A stretch of 64,000 nt of DNA from Hofstenia miamia. Taxonomy: Eukaryota > Xenacoelomorpha > Acoela. The stretch is from positions 140,489-204,488 of the forward strand of contig SCFE01000080.1 in the NCBI GenBank assembly GCA_004352715.1. The letters are read 5' to 3'. The notes beneath the pieces were generated by a model. It worked only from the letters and a program-made list of their open reading frames with translations, was not told the DNA's origin and did not search any database. The first letter of the stretch is position 1; the number at the start of each line of letters is the position of its first letter. Positions 35,581-49,300 of the stretch are shown piece after piece. Position numbers and translations under genes: made by a program.

Positions 35581-36109
35581 TTATAGTGTCTTCCATCTTG
35601 ATTATGTGCATTTTCCAGTGATGTGGCTGTAGATGGATGTCTTCTTGCAATTGAAATGTAACTGTTCTCTGCTTCTCCTGTTCCTCCTCAATTTCCATCT
35701 CCTCTTCTTTTACTTTTATAGTTTTATTTGCGTAGTTAATGATGCAACCATTCTTTGTCAGGAAATCATTTCCTAATATAACTTCATATGGTAATGAATT
35801 GTTATGTGTGTCCACTACTACTAGAGTTTGTTCAAACATTGTGTTCACAATTCTCATTTGTGCAACGTTTGTCATTCTTTTTGTATTGATATAATCCCCT
35901 GAAGCATTAATTAATCTCTTGTTACAACTCTTCATATCTTCTAGTTGGAATCCCAACTTCGTAGCGCATTCATCAGTAATTATAGATAATGCTGCTCCAG
36001 TATTGATTGTTGCTTTTGTCATCACTCCATTAATGGCTATTGTTATTGTATTCATCATGTCAAGGTTTGTTAGGATCATTATCGCTGCACGGTTGTTATG
36101 AGTCAGCAC
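35581..36109 (-). pseudogene. LTR retrotransposon protease region, copy 2 (catalytic Asp lost)
   Basis: Same sequence as 20183-20711, including NTGA at the active site, with one base change near 36104 (GTCAGCACT for GTCGGCACT). Runs open into the gap. Confidence 0.75.
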
Positions 36110-36117
36110 TCTACTTA

Positions 36118-37268
36118 GTTTTCCAACTCCTTGTCAGTTGGTGATGCTTTATTGATTTCGTCTTCTGTCTGTAATATGTCCTCTTCATTGTAGTAGGCTT
36201 CCTTGTCCCCAATGACGTTTATTTGTTTTGGGCAATCTGGTTTTTTGTGTCCTTTTGTCCACAACCATAGCATTTAACATCTTTCTCTTTTACTTTCCTC
36301 GTCTTACCATCTTTTCCCTTTACCTTTATTATTTTTTCTTGTTTCACTTCAGTATAAGCTTTATTGAGGATGCGTCTTGAGATTGTTTCTCCATGTTGGT
36401 GCATCTCTATGCCATGCGGCTTTCTCATATATTCAAGTGTTGTTTTCAATAGTAGCTTGTATGTTGACAGCTTTCCTGATCATCCTTTCCAATTTGTCGT
36501 CAACATCACATTAAATTTCAAACTGAGTTCTGATGCTTTCAGGCATCCCCTTGCAGATGTGTGAGAACAAGTCATATTTTGAATAACTATTTCCTCTTGA
36601 ACTGAGCATTAGTAGCAACTCAACTTGTTGCATATAATTTTGGAGGTCATCAGTTTTTCTCATTTTCATTGCATTCAAAATGATTTGGTACTGATTTTTG
36701 AAACTTTCATTATCATAGTAATTGATGAAGTCTCTGATTACTAGTTGATTATCTCTCTTTGTTTCTGCATCCAAAAGCAAGTAGTGTTGGGATGCTGCTC
36801 CTGTCAGGTATAATGGGAGTCTCGCCACTGCTGCCTGTTGGCTCACTTTCTGTTCCGCCATTTTCAGTTCAAACATCTGCAGCCACTCAGCAAATGTAGG
36901 ATTGTAGCCATCTACTTTCCCATTGAATTTGGGTAGTGTCACTTTACATGGTATAGTGTTGTTGGCTGTTAATTGTGGTAAAATCAAATTCTCATATTTT
37001 GGTTTCTTGTGATTTGTTATCATGTCCTCCTCTTGCAGTTGCGTGGTCACTGCTTCATAATTTCATTAATTATTTTCTGTTTTTTGAGGTCAGAATCTTT
37101 GTCTGATTCTTCATATGTTACCTCCTTGCAGGTCAACATGTGTGATGCCTGTAGCTCACTCTCCTTTCTGGAATGGAATTTGATTTCGTGAGTTTGAATG
37201 TTGTTTCTTTTCTCCTCTTCCATTAGTTGTAGCTGTTCTTGGCTGACATGGTCACCATGTAATATCCT
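36118..37268 (-). pseudogene. LTR retrotransposon gag, copy 2, frameshifted
   Basis: Same as 20720-21870, with the same in-frame stop and the same homopolymer frameshift before the zinc knuckle. One substitution near 36941 changes Ala to Val (PCKVTLPKF for PCKATLPKF). Confidence 0.75.
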
Positions 37269-37473
37269 CTACCAGGCATTATCACTGTTTATCTACTGTT
37301 ACTTTATAAGGTTAGCTGTGTTATTGCAGGTAAGGATTTACTTGTTGTTACTGCTTGACTAGTTTCTTCTGTTAACTTACATAACCTAGAATTAACTGCT
37401 CACTTTTTAGGTGAGGAAGCCATGCGGTAATCTCTAAAATGATCTTATGGGCATCTGCCCAAAGTGGATCTCC

Positions 37474-37489
37474 ACATCCAGTGTCACCA
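37474..37489 (-). other. possible primer-binding site, copy 2
   Basis: Identical to 22076-22091; see that entry. Confidence 0.3.
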
Positions 37490-40400
37490 CTCCATCCAAT
37501 GCTTGAGCACCACTTCTCAGCTCAATTGATATAGCTTATGTGTATCCTACATTAGCTCAGTGCTTACTCAAGGCATGACACAATTTGACTTAAACTCTCT
37601 TGTGTGAAAGTGTTGTATCTATTTGCAACCTGAATTGTTACTAGTTGTTCATTAAGTATTACATGTAGCCATTACTGAAATATATTGGCTTATTTAAATA
37701 AATTCTGTTCAAACAACTTCCTAGCCTACATTTATAATTTACTACATGTACGGTCACTTTATAGGTCGTTAATTTGGATCTAAAATAATATTAAGATAAT
37801 TAATAGAGTTTGGCAATCCAACTGTTTGCTGACAATTAGTTATTTAATACATGTAGAAGTGAAATGGTAGTCAGCTAATTGAGAGAAAACCCCTGCACCT
37901 AACATATGTGCACTTTCATGATCTAGCACAGAGACCCCAGAATCATTCCCTGTGATGTATCCAGACCACTACTAAACACCACTTGATTAGCTCAACATCA
38001 TACTAAATATGCAAACTGTTAATGTGAAACAAAATAAGAATTCTAAGTAAAATTCTTTATCAACTTCTTACAGTGTTTTAATCTATTTATAGTATTTCCA
38101 AAAGAAGTACCTGTCAATTCAAATTTGAACTTTCTGCCAAGATGGCGGCTGAAAATAATGAAAGCGTCATTTAGTCAAAATTATTTTTATCGACAGATAC
38201 AAATATTTCTTTTTTGACACATGTTGTTTCTTAGTTGCATTTTACAAATAAATCTGAAATAATACTAATTGATTTAATTACAATATTTTTAATCAACTTC
38301 TTTTTGATCTTAATCTCTTCTTGCAACATTTGCAGCTTATTTCTGATTTCATTTGGATGATGCTACAGAAGCCCTAATATTCATGGGTGAAGTGCAATGG
38401 AGCTTAAGTACTGAAAAATCTAAGCTTGTTGCATTCCTCAACTTGTGCAATTTAGGTGTTAGCAATAATAATATCTGTACACCTAGTCCTAAGTTAAAGG
38501 AATTTCTAATAAATGCTGCATCACTCCTAGCTACCCTTTTACTAATACATGGCTGTTAGGGTAACTTAACTAGAAAACAAATTGACTCTGCAGAAGGCTT
38601 AAATAGCATTTACAGAACAGCCATGATTCTGAAAAATAGTGTAACATAAAACTTAAAACTTAGAGATGTAGCATTGGTAATTCATCCAAGTAATCAACTA
38701 CTTTAGGTAAAATCCAAGATGACCAATTTGTATGGCTTCCAGCTGAAGCAAAGTCTTCAGAATAAAATAAAGTGCTTAACCTATTGACTGGTGCTACCCT
38801 ATTTGTCTCACTTTTAATTTCTATCTCACATCAAAAAATAGAGGATCTCATTTTCATTGTTATCTCTCATCTCACTATTAAATAGTCTGTAATTGCCAGA
38901 CATTCGTACTAGCCAACAGCATGGTATCATCACAGTGTTAGGTTGTAAAAGTGCATGTACATGTTGAACTATGAATGAAAGGTTTATTATTTCCACATGC
39001 CTAACCATATATGTAACCTAATGGGTCCACAATTCGGACTGGATAGTTGAAAGACCTCCAGGAGCTACATGTCTCCCCATGCTAGAGAAAGCACTCCCAA
39101 ATTGTTGCTGATCTTAAGCAATAGTTTTCATATCAATATAATAGATAAAGAAAAATACAATGGTAAAACTGCAGTTGAGAGTAGATAAAATCTATTAACC
39201 AATCTCTACAGATTTCTCAGTTTTATACAAAAATAGCATTATTACCTGCCTTTGTTTACAAAAAGAGTTGTCTATGTAGTTTAATCATGCTTAATTATTC
39301 ATTCCCTCATAAATTCAATTTGAGCAATAATAATAAGCACCACTGAGGGGACGGCAACTAACAATAGCAACCTAATATCAAAATAAATAAGGTGACGTCA
39401 TGATGACGTAAAATACAAAATATAATGAAAGAATAAAATCGAAAAAGTCCCCAAGTGACTCTACATTAGAAATACATAATTTAAATAAAAGTTTAAGTCA
39501 AAATAAAATGTAAACTATGATTTAATTCTACTAACTAGAATGAATAAATATTCACATTTATAAGTGAACAAAAATGGTTAAATCAAACAACAACTTACCA
39601 ATGCTAATATGAGTGAATAAATAACAGGTATTCTGCAATGGTTCAGAAATTATCAGAAATACTTCACCTGAACTGGCTAATTTTTATAAAACTAAATTTG
39701 TCAAATGTTGTACAATCACAGGGTGCTGAGACTACTACTAGCATTGCTAAGGAACTTACTGGCATGGCAGAAGGTTGCAGATGTGACCATTATAGTGAGT
39801 GATCTGCATTCTAACAGAAAAACAGGAGTATCAGTATTTTGCCATTGCAACAGATAACAGTACAGATCCACCATACAGAAATAGACTTCAACAATGACCA
39901 GCTTGCATGGCATCATGCCAAAGCAGTATCAAGGAAGAAGATTCCAAATATGAAAAAGGTGCTACCCTATTTGTCTCTAGCTGTCAATTTCTAGCTCCAT
40001 AAAACATTTTTATTAGCTCTTATTTCTCAGCTCATGTAATAATAACCACATGTAGTTGCCATGCATTCATGTTAGCCAGCAGCTTATTATCATCAAAGTG
40101 TTAGGTGTTAAGTGTATGTTTGAGTTGCAAACTATCAATATATAGGCAACAGGGTCACTACAACCAATATACTTTAATTCAATTTACAATAAATGCTTGA
40201 TCTCTGGTAAATATAAATCAGAACCATACACTTTTATGTTTAACAGTGCTACTTCAGTGAAAACTTGAGTTTTGTATTAAAATTAATTAATGAGGTTTTA
40301 GAAAGCTTCAATAAATGTAAAGTCTGTGATTCATTTTCACTTTCCCAGTATTGAACATCATTTTTATAAACTAGTCAGTTAGAGGAGTACAAATCAATGT

Positions 40401-43400
40401 TGTTAACGTGTAAATACAGTGGCGAAACTCAAATCTGTAGTTACTTTGAAAAATATTGATAAATAGTTTTCATAAAATACAAATTTTATGAACATTTATA
40501 TTACTGAACTATTAAAATATCAGAAATATTGTAGAGTCACTCAGGGCCTCTCTTTTATTTTATTTTAATTTTAGGCACTCTCAAATTAATTCAGTGCTAT
40601 TTGGTTTAATGAATTATTAATTTGTAATCTTTTCAAACTTAAGTTTCAAATTCAGTGATTGTCCCCTCAAGCTTTAGATTACATGTAATTGCTCAGTTAA
40701 TTTGCTAGGGAAATGAACTTTTGTAAAAAAAAGTTAATATTTACCTTCTTTTGTAATAAATAGGGAAATCAAATGTTAGCAAATGTCAAATAAATTTCGT
40801 TCTCACTGGATACCATTGCTTTTCTATTATTTTATATTTTACTAACCATTTTAGCTCTGGTATGAATTTTATAATAATGAAATTGTAAGATCCAATCAAT
40901 TATACATGCACATAACATCACACTATGCAAATATATTATGCTGTTGGCATACATGATTACATGGTAACTACATGTTATTAATATCTATTACTCAAGCTGA
41001 GATAACAAACATTGAGCTAAACTTGTTGTTATTGAGCTAGAAATTAAACTTGAGACACACAATTAGCACCTTGGATGGTAAGGATGGATTCTGATGATTT
41101 GGCTTCAGTGATGTGCTGTGTAAATTGGTTGCTAGCTGAAATGCCTTCTTGGAAGTAGTATCAGTTCTTTTTTCTACAGTGAAATTGGCAAACTACCAAT
41201 CTTCATTTGTTTTGTTAGAGTAAGGGCCACTCTTGGCAATGGTAATTCTTTTACAACCTTGTACAGCTCATTCTGCTAGACGCACCCTACAATTCTAAAA
41301 TAGTTTCTTAATGTTGTAATTTTTTAATGATTTAATTTTTTAAATTTGTACATTTTCAAAGTTGAAAATTTTATTTATTAAGTATTTTTAGTTTGGTTTG
41401 GGCTTTGCTCAAATCAATTGGAATGTTCAATTAAGAAATGAAGATTTCATCCCCCAAAAAATTGAATATTATATAATACATTTGGAACTATAAAGATATG
41501 ATGTCTCTTGCCTTCAAAACACCATCTGTTCACTAACACATGCTAAGGCATACTAAGGATTTGGAATGCAAGCAAAAAATAAGAATAGAATATTGGAAAA
41601 TTTGACTGAATTCACACATTTCAAAGTGTATACATTAACATAAATTTTGAATTGTTTTCAAAAATAATTTACCAGAATAATTTGTTTTACTATTACCACA
41701 TCCTCAATGAGGGACCCCCCCCCCTAATACACATGTTAGGTTAGTTACTATCAAATTTACTTACTATTCTAGCAAGGAATATTTCATTTTGTGGCATTGA
41801 TTTATTGTTCACTTTGTTTAACAGAGCATCTGTGTGTACATTGTGTAACAACATACTTTTTTAGAATAGGAGAATTGCTGAATGCCCTAAGGAACAGAAA
41901 TTTCTGAAAATTCCAAACCAAAATTAGAAAGTGTCTAAGATGTGCTAGTAGTAATTCAATGCCTGTGTTAGAAATTTTCATCTGAGGCAGAGCTACAGGT
42001 TGATAGTCATAGCAATTTATCCTATCAAATTATTCTTAATAAAGAGGTTGAAAATAATTTCATTATTGATATTCAATTAACATGCAACATTTTGATAGAT
42101 TAAATCAATTTAAGCTCTAGAAAAATGAACTAATTGCTGTTAATTTTTTTGACTAAAATAGCTAAGAGGTTCAGGCAAACTGCTATAACAAATTGCAAAA
42201 ATGAAATACATTCTGAGATCTATTATAACTTCAAATTTAACAGTTTATTTAGGATAAATTGTTGGATCCATCATTGTTAATATTATTATAAAAAATGATT
42301 ATGAATTGCTAATAATTTCAAAAATTTTTATCAGTTTGAATGGGAACAATCAATAATATTTTAAAACATTTTTTGATATCACAGCTCCACAAGGATTTCT
42401 GAAGAATTTGATTAGCATTATTTGTTGTAAGTGTTACATATAATCCTAGGCTTCTTAAATTAGTGATTTAATTCCAAGCAGAGCATGACAGAAAAGCATT
42501 AGAAAAGCTTTCCTTTCCAAAAAAACGTGGAAATCTCATTCACCCTAAAAAATTGAGATCTAGTTATGTAAGTTTGTGTTGCTACCCAAAATTGTTTCTA
42601 ATATTTATATTCTGAATTGTGCAACCTATTTTTAAATTTCATTTTTGACCTATTTCCTCAATCAAAGATATTTGTGAATATAGAAGAAATATTTTGATCT
42701 ATTCAAACTCTATGTAAAATAGTCGATTTTGATCATATCCCTGAAATTTACACGTTTGATCTTAAATGCTGACTTATTTAAAGCATAATCTATTATATTT
42801 GAAGCATTTTTGAATTCGATTTTAGTTGCTCTGTATATAATGTAAGTTTGTTTGAAGTTTATGTCGAGATAGTTTTATCAGTTTGAAATCTAACTCGTAT
42901 TTAATGATCAATTGTTTCTAATATTTATATTCTGAACTTTGCAACCTATTTTTAAATTTCATTTTTGACCTATTTCCTCAATCAAAGATATTTGTGAATA
43001 TAGAAGAAATATTTTGATCTATTCAAACTCTATGTAAAATAGTCGATTTTGATCATATGCCTGAAATTTACACGTTTGATCTTAAATGCTGACTTATTTA
43101 AAGCATAATCTATTATATTTGAGCGCATGTTATGTTAATGCCTAAAGAATTTATTTGATTTTAGAATTATTTTCATTCAGTGCAATACACTGATTTTGCC
43201 AACTTCAAGCGGTACGTAATGATACTTGAGGTAACCTCAAGTTTAATGCAAGTTTTAAATTGAATAATTTTTTGCTATTTAAAGAATTAAGAATGACATC
43301 AATTTCAAAATAAATTCTAACTTTGTTTCTCTTACAAATTCAGAAATATTTCATCTTCCTACAAATTTTCTCTTGTTAGGAGAGTTTCTTATTTTTTAAT

Positions 43401-43633
43401 ATTGTAAAATTTGATTTGTTTGTTCAATATACACATTAATTGTTGGGTATTATCTAGGTGATGTATAAATATCCATACTTTAAGTGCATTTGATTGAAAT
43501 TTCATCGATTTTTGCATTTCTATGCAAGCGTTGGAACATATTGAACATTATATTATTACTGCTTTTGTTTTGCTTATTTTATTTAATGAATTATATTTAG
43601 TGTATGCTTTGAATGTTTAATTAAATAATTTCC
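37490..43633. other. long non-coding stretch upstream of PAIP1 exon 1, copy 2
   Basis: Counterpart of 22092-28235. Almost identical except two local blocks. 40154-40432 is rewritten relative to 24756-25030. 42911-43122 carries a second copy of 42591-42802 where copy 1 has unrelated sequence. Offsets shift from 15398 to 15403 and back across these blocks. Confidence 0.6.
42591..43122. repeat. 212-bp direct repeat unique to copy 2
   Basis: 42591-42802 and 42911-43122 are the same 212-bp unit with a few substitutions, 108 bp apart. At the matching place copy 1 (27508-27723) has a different unique sequence of similar length. Confidence 0.85.
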
Positions 43634-43708
43634 ATGTCCTCTAACCAACCTGAATCATCTGCAGAATTAAAATATGGGGCAGTCTTCATTCCTGGAAAAG
43701 AATTTAAG
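43634..43708 (+). CDS. PAIP1: PAIP1 exon 1
   Basis: 25 codons from ATG, donor GTATTG, phase 0. Upstream in frame there is no better start. Encodes most of the PAM2-like motif. Identical to 28236-28310. Confidence 0.75.
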
Positions 43709-46287
43709 GTATTGTTTATTGATTGAAATATATCGGATAAGTAAATTACTTTGATAAACTATTGCTCTTTGTCCATGAGGTAAACTACACTTTTGATTTT
43801 TTACGTAATAATGTTTTTGAGTATTGAAAAATGTTTAAGCATTCGTTAAATGTGTGATAAATATAAGTTAAGAATAATTGAAATTTAAAATCATTATAAA
43901 TTGTCGTTGAGTCGTTTGGGTTGGCTACAACAGTATTTGAAATAGATCTTATAGAACTATTAAACTACCAGTAGTAAACAGAATAACGATAACATTATAA
44001 TTTTTTTGAGTCTTGTGTGCAATCAAGGTACGCACGGCGATTACTTGTTTGTTTAGTATGATTAGATAAGCTCAATGGAGTAATCTGGTTTCATTATTAT
44101 ATGAATAAATATTGACAGTTAAATGCAATTAGGTGCATTTTCAACATTGCTAAATTTCTAGTTTCAGATTTTCTTTTAAATTTAGTGTGTTGCGATATGA
44201 ATTATTACTTTATTTCACATTAGGTTTTTTGGGCTTTGCCATTTTAACTATTTCATTAATAGTAAAGCTTTTTGGAAGTTCACAACTCGTAAACCAATTT
44301 ACAATTATAACTATTAACTGCTCATATTAACAGTGTTATGCTGCGGCATGTAATTGTCCACAGCACTGTGTTTTATTGTAGAAATTTGATTGGGCATAGT
44401 GTAAGTCGCATTTAATTCAACTTTCACATATTCACATTTTAGTAATATTGTAGTGTCACAGTTATCGTGAACAATAATTCTATCTACCATTTTTTAACGG
44501 CTATAATTAGAATAGTTCAATACAGTTAGGGTTAAATAGTGTAAAATAGAAATTTTATTTATGGTAGAAGAATTTATTAATATATGGCTAATGAATAATA
44601 CTAAATTCGAATTAATTCTATTTGTAATACTTGTCTTTTGTAGAAAGAGGAGGTATATATTTTCTAATTTGTTGCTTTATGTTCTTGTCCACATTTGTTG
44701 TCGTTCAAACGTTTTGTGCTTTAACTTACAATTTCATCATTTATTTTAGCCTGTGCATTACACACCTCCAAAGGAAGTATACCCAGAATACCAAAAATTG
44801 TTGCATCGTCCCGAATTTTTAATGCATGCTGGCAACATTGTGGACCATGTTAAGGACATTGTTCAAGATCTTACAACAAACCCTGCCGTATTTGATGAAA
44901 ATGTGCAGTATTTAATAGATCTATTAAATGCCTCTCCTGAAGCTGAAGGATATGCATTTGCCATTGCCGAATTAATTGTTCAATGGGTAAACTGTTTTTC
45001 ACAATTCTAAGCGTGCAATGCTTGTAGCTTAAATAAAAATTTCTGAAAAAACTGTTAATATGCTTAGCAAAAGTTGGGTTATACATGTATATATTTAAAT
45101 TCAAACCTTCGCATTTTATTAGTTTATGCTTAACTGCAGCTATGTAGTGAGAGCATCTGAGTGTAATTATATTTTATTGAATTGCGTCTTTAAATTTTTT
45201 GCAATTTAAGGCCTCTACGGAAGTATGTGACAGTATTTCTTAAATTAGATAGAAATAGGAATGTATGTTTTAATTGCAAAAATATTAACAGTCAATTTTG
45301 ATAGGGAGGCTTAAATGAACCAAGCGAAAATCCTCAATATTGTGGTCGTTTCATATATATATATATATATGGTGTTTCAAAAGTTTTAGTAAAAGATTTT
45401 TGTTCACGTTTTTTAAACTAAATCGGCGTTAAATCAAGTAATTAGAAAATTAGATGTTCGATAGTTATTCAAATAGGTGAAAATTTTGGACTGAGCACGT
45501 TGTTCACATTATCATCAAGATGGCGCTTCTTCTCATTACGCAGTGAAGGTGAGAGAAGTTCTTAACAGCAAGTTGAATGGTCGATGGATTGGGAATCGTG
45601 GTCCGATCGAGTGGCCTGCAAGGAGTCCCGATCTTACTCCCTGTGATTTTTGGTATTGGCCTTATCTCAAATCTTTGGTTTTTTCCAACAATAGACGCTA
45701 CGAAACTCTGCATTCCTTGAGAGATTTTGAGAAGAGGGTGCATATGTGTCACGAATCAGGAGGAAATGTTTTCTAGTAAAATTCTACGTTAGTTTGAATT
45801 GCTTTGTAAGCTTTTTATTCATTTTCATATAAGAAATAATTACAAATATATTGTACTACGACTTGTGAAACACCCGGTATATAATATTATCGTTAGTTTA
45901 CAATATTTTTGCGGTAATTAAAGTTTACAATGTACTACACTTTATAAGATAATTATATTGCATACACTAAAATAAATTAATGTCATTTTTTCCTAAATTA
46001 CATTGGTTATTTATGATGTTTTCTTTGTTATACTGTTTAATTAATAGAGCCTCACATATCTTTGTGTTAGTGTGGATTGTTTTCATGGCTATTTCAAACT
46101 TTTCTTTCCTTAATTCATATTTATGTTTCAAAATTCCCGTTAAGATGTTCTTTAATGCGAATACCAAAATATCGCTTAGTTTCACCAACGTATAGTTTTT
46201 TACAGCTATTACAGGTATATTTGTAAACGCTGGATGAAACAGCATTCTGGGATTCGATCTTTGTTGTTAATTATATTATCGTTTGTA

Positions 46288-46360
<73 letters not shown>

Positions 46361-49300
46361 AAACCTGTATTTGTATTCTTCTGATTTAGAATTGCTGTCA
46401 TAATTCTTAATAAATATTTTAATATAAACTTATATTCCAAAAAATAGCGTTTTTCATACTTGTCGTTTGTTTGAACTTAAATAGGTTTTTTAATGTCCTT
46501 CAACTGATATTTCTCTAGTGCTTTGTAATGCGAAATAAGCGTGATAAAAATTGTCAATAATCATTGTTGGTTAGAGCAGGAATGGTTTATCTAAGTGAAG
46601 TAATAACAATTATTAGCCAATTAAATTTATTCGAGAGACGCTGCTAATATATCTAGTAATCACAATAATTATATTATGCTTGCATGCTTTTATCACGTTA
46701 CACAAGGAGTCGATTACCATAGGTTGAGTTCTCAAAGTGATATACATTTTAAGAAAAGAATTGTAACTTAATTATCCGTATTGATTGAGCAAATACCACA
46801 AAGGCAGTACTTCGATTTTCAAGAAGTCCTTTACAATAAAATTTCTGAAAAAAATTCATTCAAATCTTTTCTGATCTTGACAAAACCTTTTTTACAGTAG
46901 GATATCCCATTTCAGCCCAGAATAGGCATTAATAAATTGCTTTTCACAAATGACGGCCCAACGCCATATGCTTTGTTGGATAAGTTCTTGCACCTTGAAA
47001 AAATTGCTTTTCACAAATGACGGCCCAACGCCATATGCTTTGTTGGATAAGTTCTTGCACCTTGAAAAAATATAATGTTCTGGTCTTGTGCACATTTATA
47101 GAACGATATGCTGGTAACCTTACCAATTGTTATTGAATGCCATAAATTTGACATTTTCTCTGCACTTTGAGCGCTGAGGAGTAATTTCATTCGCAATAAG
47201 TGTTGATTACAAACTTTGAAGCAATTATTTTGCATAATTTACCAATGTGAATTTGGCTTAGTTTTCCAAACAATTATATTGAATCTATAAACGATTTTGG
47301 TGAGTCCTTGAGAAAAATCATTTTATTTTAAAATATGACTTATTGACATACATGCTTTGATGTGTAGTAGACGATGCACGCCAAGAACATAATCTACTAG
47401 TAGTAAATTTTTGTGAGCAAACGTATTAAGTAAAGAACTTAAAAAAATTCTTTGTGATTTGCAGCAAGAAAATTATCGCTGAATTGCACTGAGTTATTAT
47501 TTATGTGGGAATAAAACAGATGACAGTCATTAACAGTTGATATTATTCTATTACATGTTCAAGTGAGTAAACACAAACTTCTCAGTTTTAAGATGTAGTT
47601 CACAGCGTGAGATTTCAGAATTTCTTTTCTTAACATTATCAATGATTGAATAAGAATTATGTAGGGAATAACCTGCAATATCAGGGCTTCAATTATCTTA
47701 CATGCATCAGCAATTACATTTCCGGTTTTTGAATAAATTTGATTGGCAGTATCGGATATCGACCCGACTTTAGCTACATAACAGTGATTACCTTACATGC
47801 ATACAGAAACGACTTTTATTGTTATTTATATAATATATAATACCCTTAATAATGACTTTATTATTCAGACAATTTTTATTTGTGATCTTGACTAAGCCGA
47901 ACAGTGATTTTTGTGACGGTATTGTCCTTTTAGTTGAGATTAGTATGGACAAGGACAAAAAGAAAGTCAAGGGCGGAGCGGAGAAAGAGCGAGATTTAAA
48001 AAGACAATTATTACATGCGGAAGCAAGTCAATCAGCGACAAATTATTTTTTACAAAAATCACCGAAGAAGACAGAAACCAATGTCACCATTGAACCACAT
48101 GCCGAGGAGGTAGACTCTGTTATATACGGATAGCCAATGTCCTTGACCACATACAATAGATGACGGCGTTTCTTTATTCGTACAGTCTTGCATCTGACGA
48201 CGATAATTATCCCCCAATCGTTGTTGATTCTATATCTGAAAGTGAAACAAACTTTTTCTCAAGGCCACATACCTATGGGCGACTCATCAAAGATGTATTT
48301 TCGTGCGGATGGATCGAATAGAAAATGGCTGACGTATTCCACAGAGACTGGCTGTTTTTACTGTACAGTTTGCCTTGTGTATGCTCCATCTGCTGCATCC
48401 AATGCTTTCACTCTTAGTCAAAAGGATTGGCGACATATCTATCAACGGATTAACGAACACGAAAAAAGCAAATTTCACGACGATTGCGCTCAACATCATT
48501 TGAGCATCGAGCGCGGAAAGGACACATTCTCATTAATGTTTTCGGAATCAAAAAAACCTTCGACACAAAGCTATCATACGCAACAGGCAGGTAATGGAAC
48601 GCGTAGGGGAGGTGGTTAAAGTTATTGGTAAGCGTGGACTGAATTTTAGAGGGTCCACTGCAGAAGGTGAAGGTGCCTATAGTCTAGATGATCCTACCAT
48701 CGATCACGACACATTTTTCGAAATTCTTCTTTTGAGCAAATTTGATCCACTTCTGAATGACGGTGTTGTATGGAAGAGTCGTAATGCTCACGATGGTGGA
48801 AAGTAAGGGTAGAGGTAACCTTGTTACCTTTTTTCTGTAAAACTATTCTTGGTCATGTTATTGGAGCAATTTCGTCATTAATAAGGCAGTCGATAATAGA
48901 GGAAATACACGCGGCAGGTATGTTTTCAGTACAACTTGACACCACACAAAATATATCTNGGCAGTATCGGATATCGACCCGACTTTAGCTACATAACAGT
49001 GATTACCTTACATGCATACAGAAACGACTTTTATTGTTATTTATATAATATATAATACCCTTAATAATGACTTTATTATTCAGACAATTTTTATTTGTGA
49101 TCTTGACTAAGCCGAACAGTGATTTTTGTGACGGTATTGTCCTTTTAGTTGAGATTAGTATGGACAAGGACAAAAAGAAAGTCAAGGGCGGAGCGGAGAA
49201 AGAGCGAGATTTAAAAAGACAATTATTACATGCGGAAGCAAGTCAATCAGCGACAAATGTCTTTCGTAATTATTGTTTACAAAAATCACCTTAGAAAACA

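Noticed and set aside
16445-35621. Open reading frames of 340-660 codons across the 1000-N gaps
   Set aside because: They are open only because N runs contain no stops. Real coding at the edges (protease, Maverick polymerase) was annotated only outside the gaps.
4583-46360. Regularly spaced repeats as CRISPR-like arrays
   Set aside because: The repeats are AT/GT microsatellites, fold-back units and transposon ends; no spaced identical repeats with unique spacers exist, and the genome is eukaryotic.
46892-47235. Minus-strand ORFs repeating KHMALGRHL
   Set aside because: Produced by the 67-bp tandem duplication and not by a protein-coding gene.
47852-49294. Two separate hAT genes in tandem
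   Set aside because: The left one stops at a single N and repeats the right one; best explained as one element with an assembly duplication.
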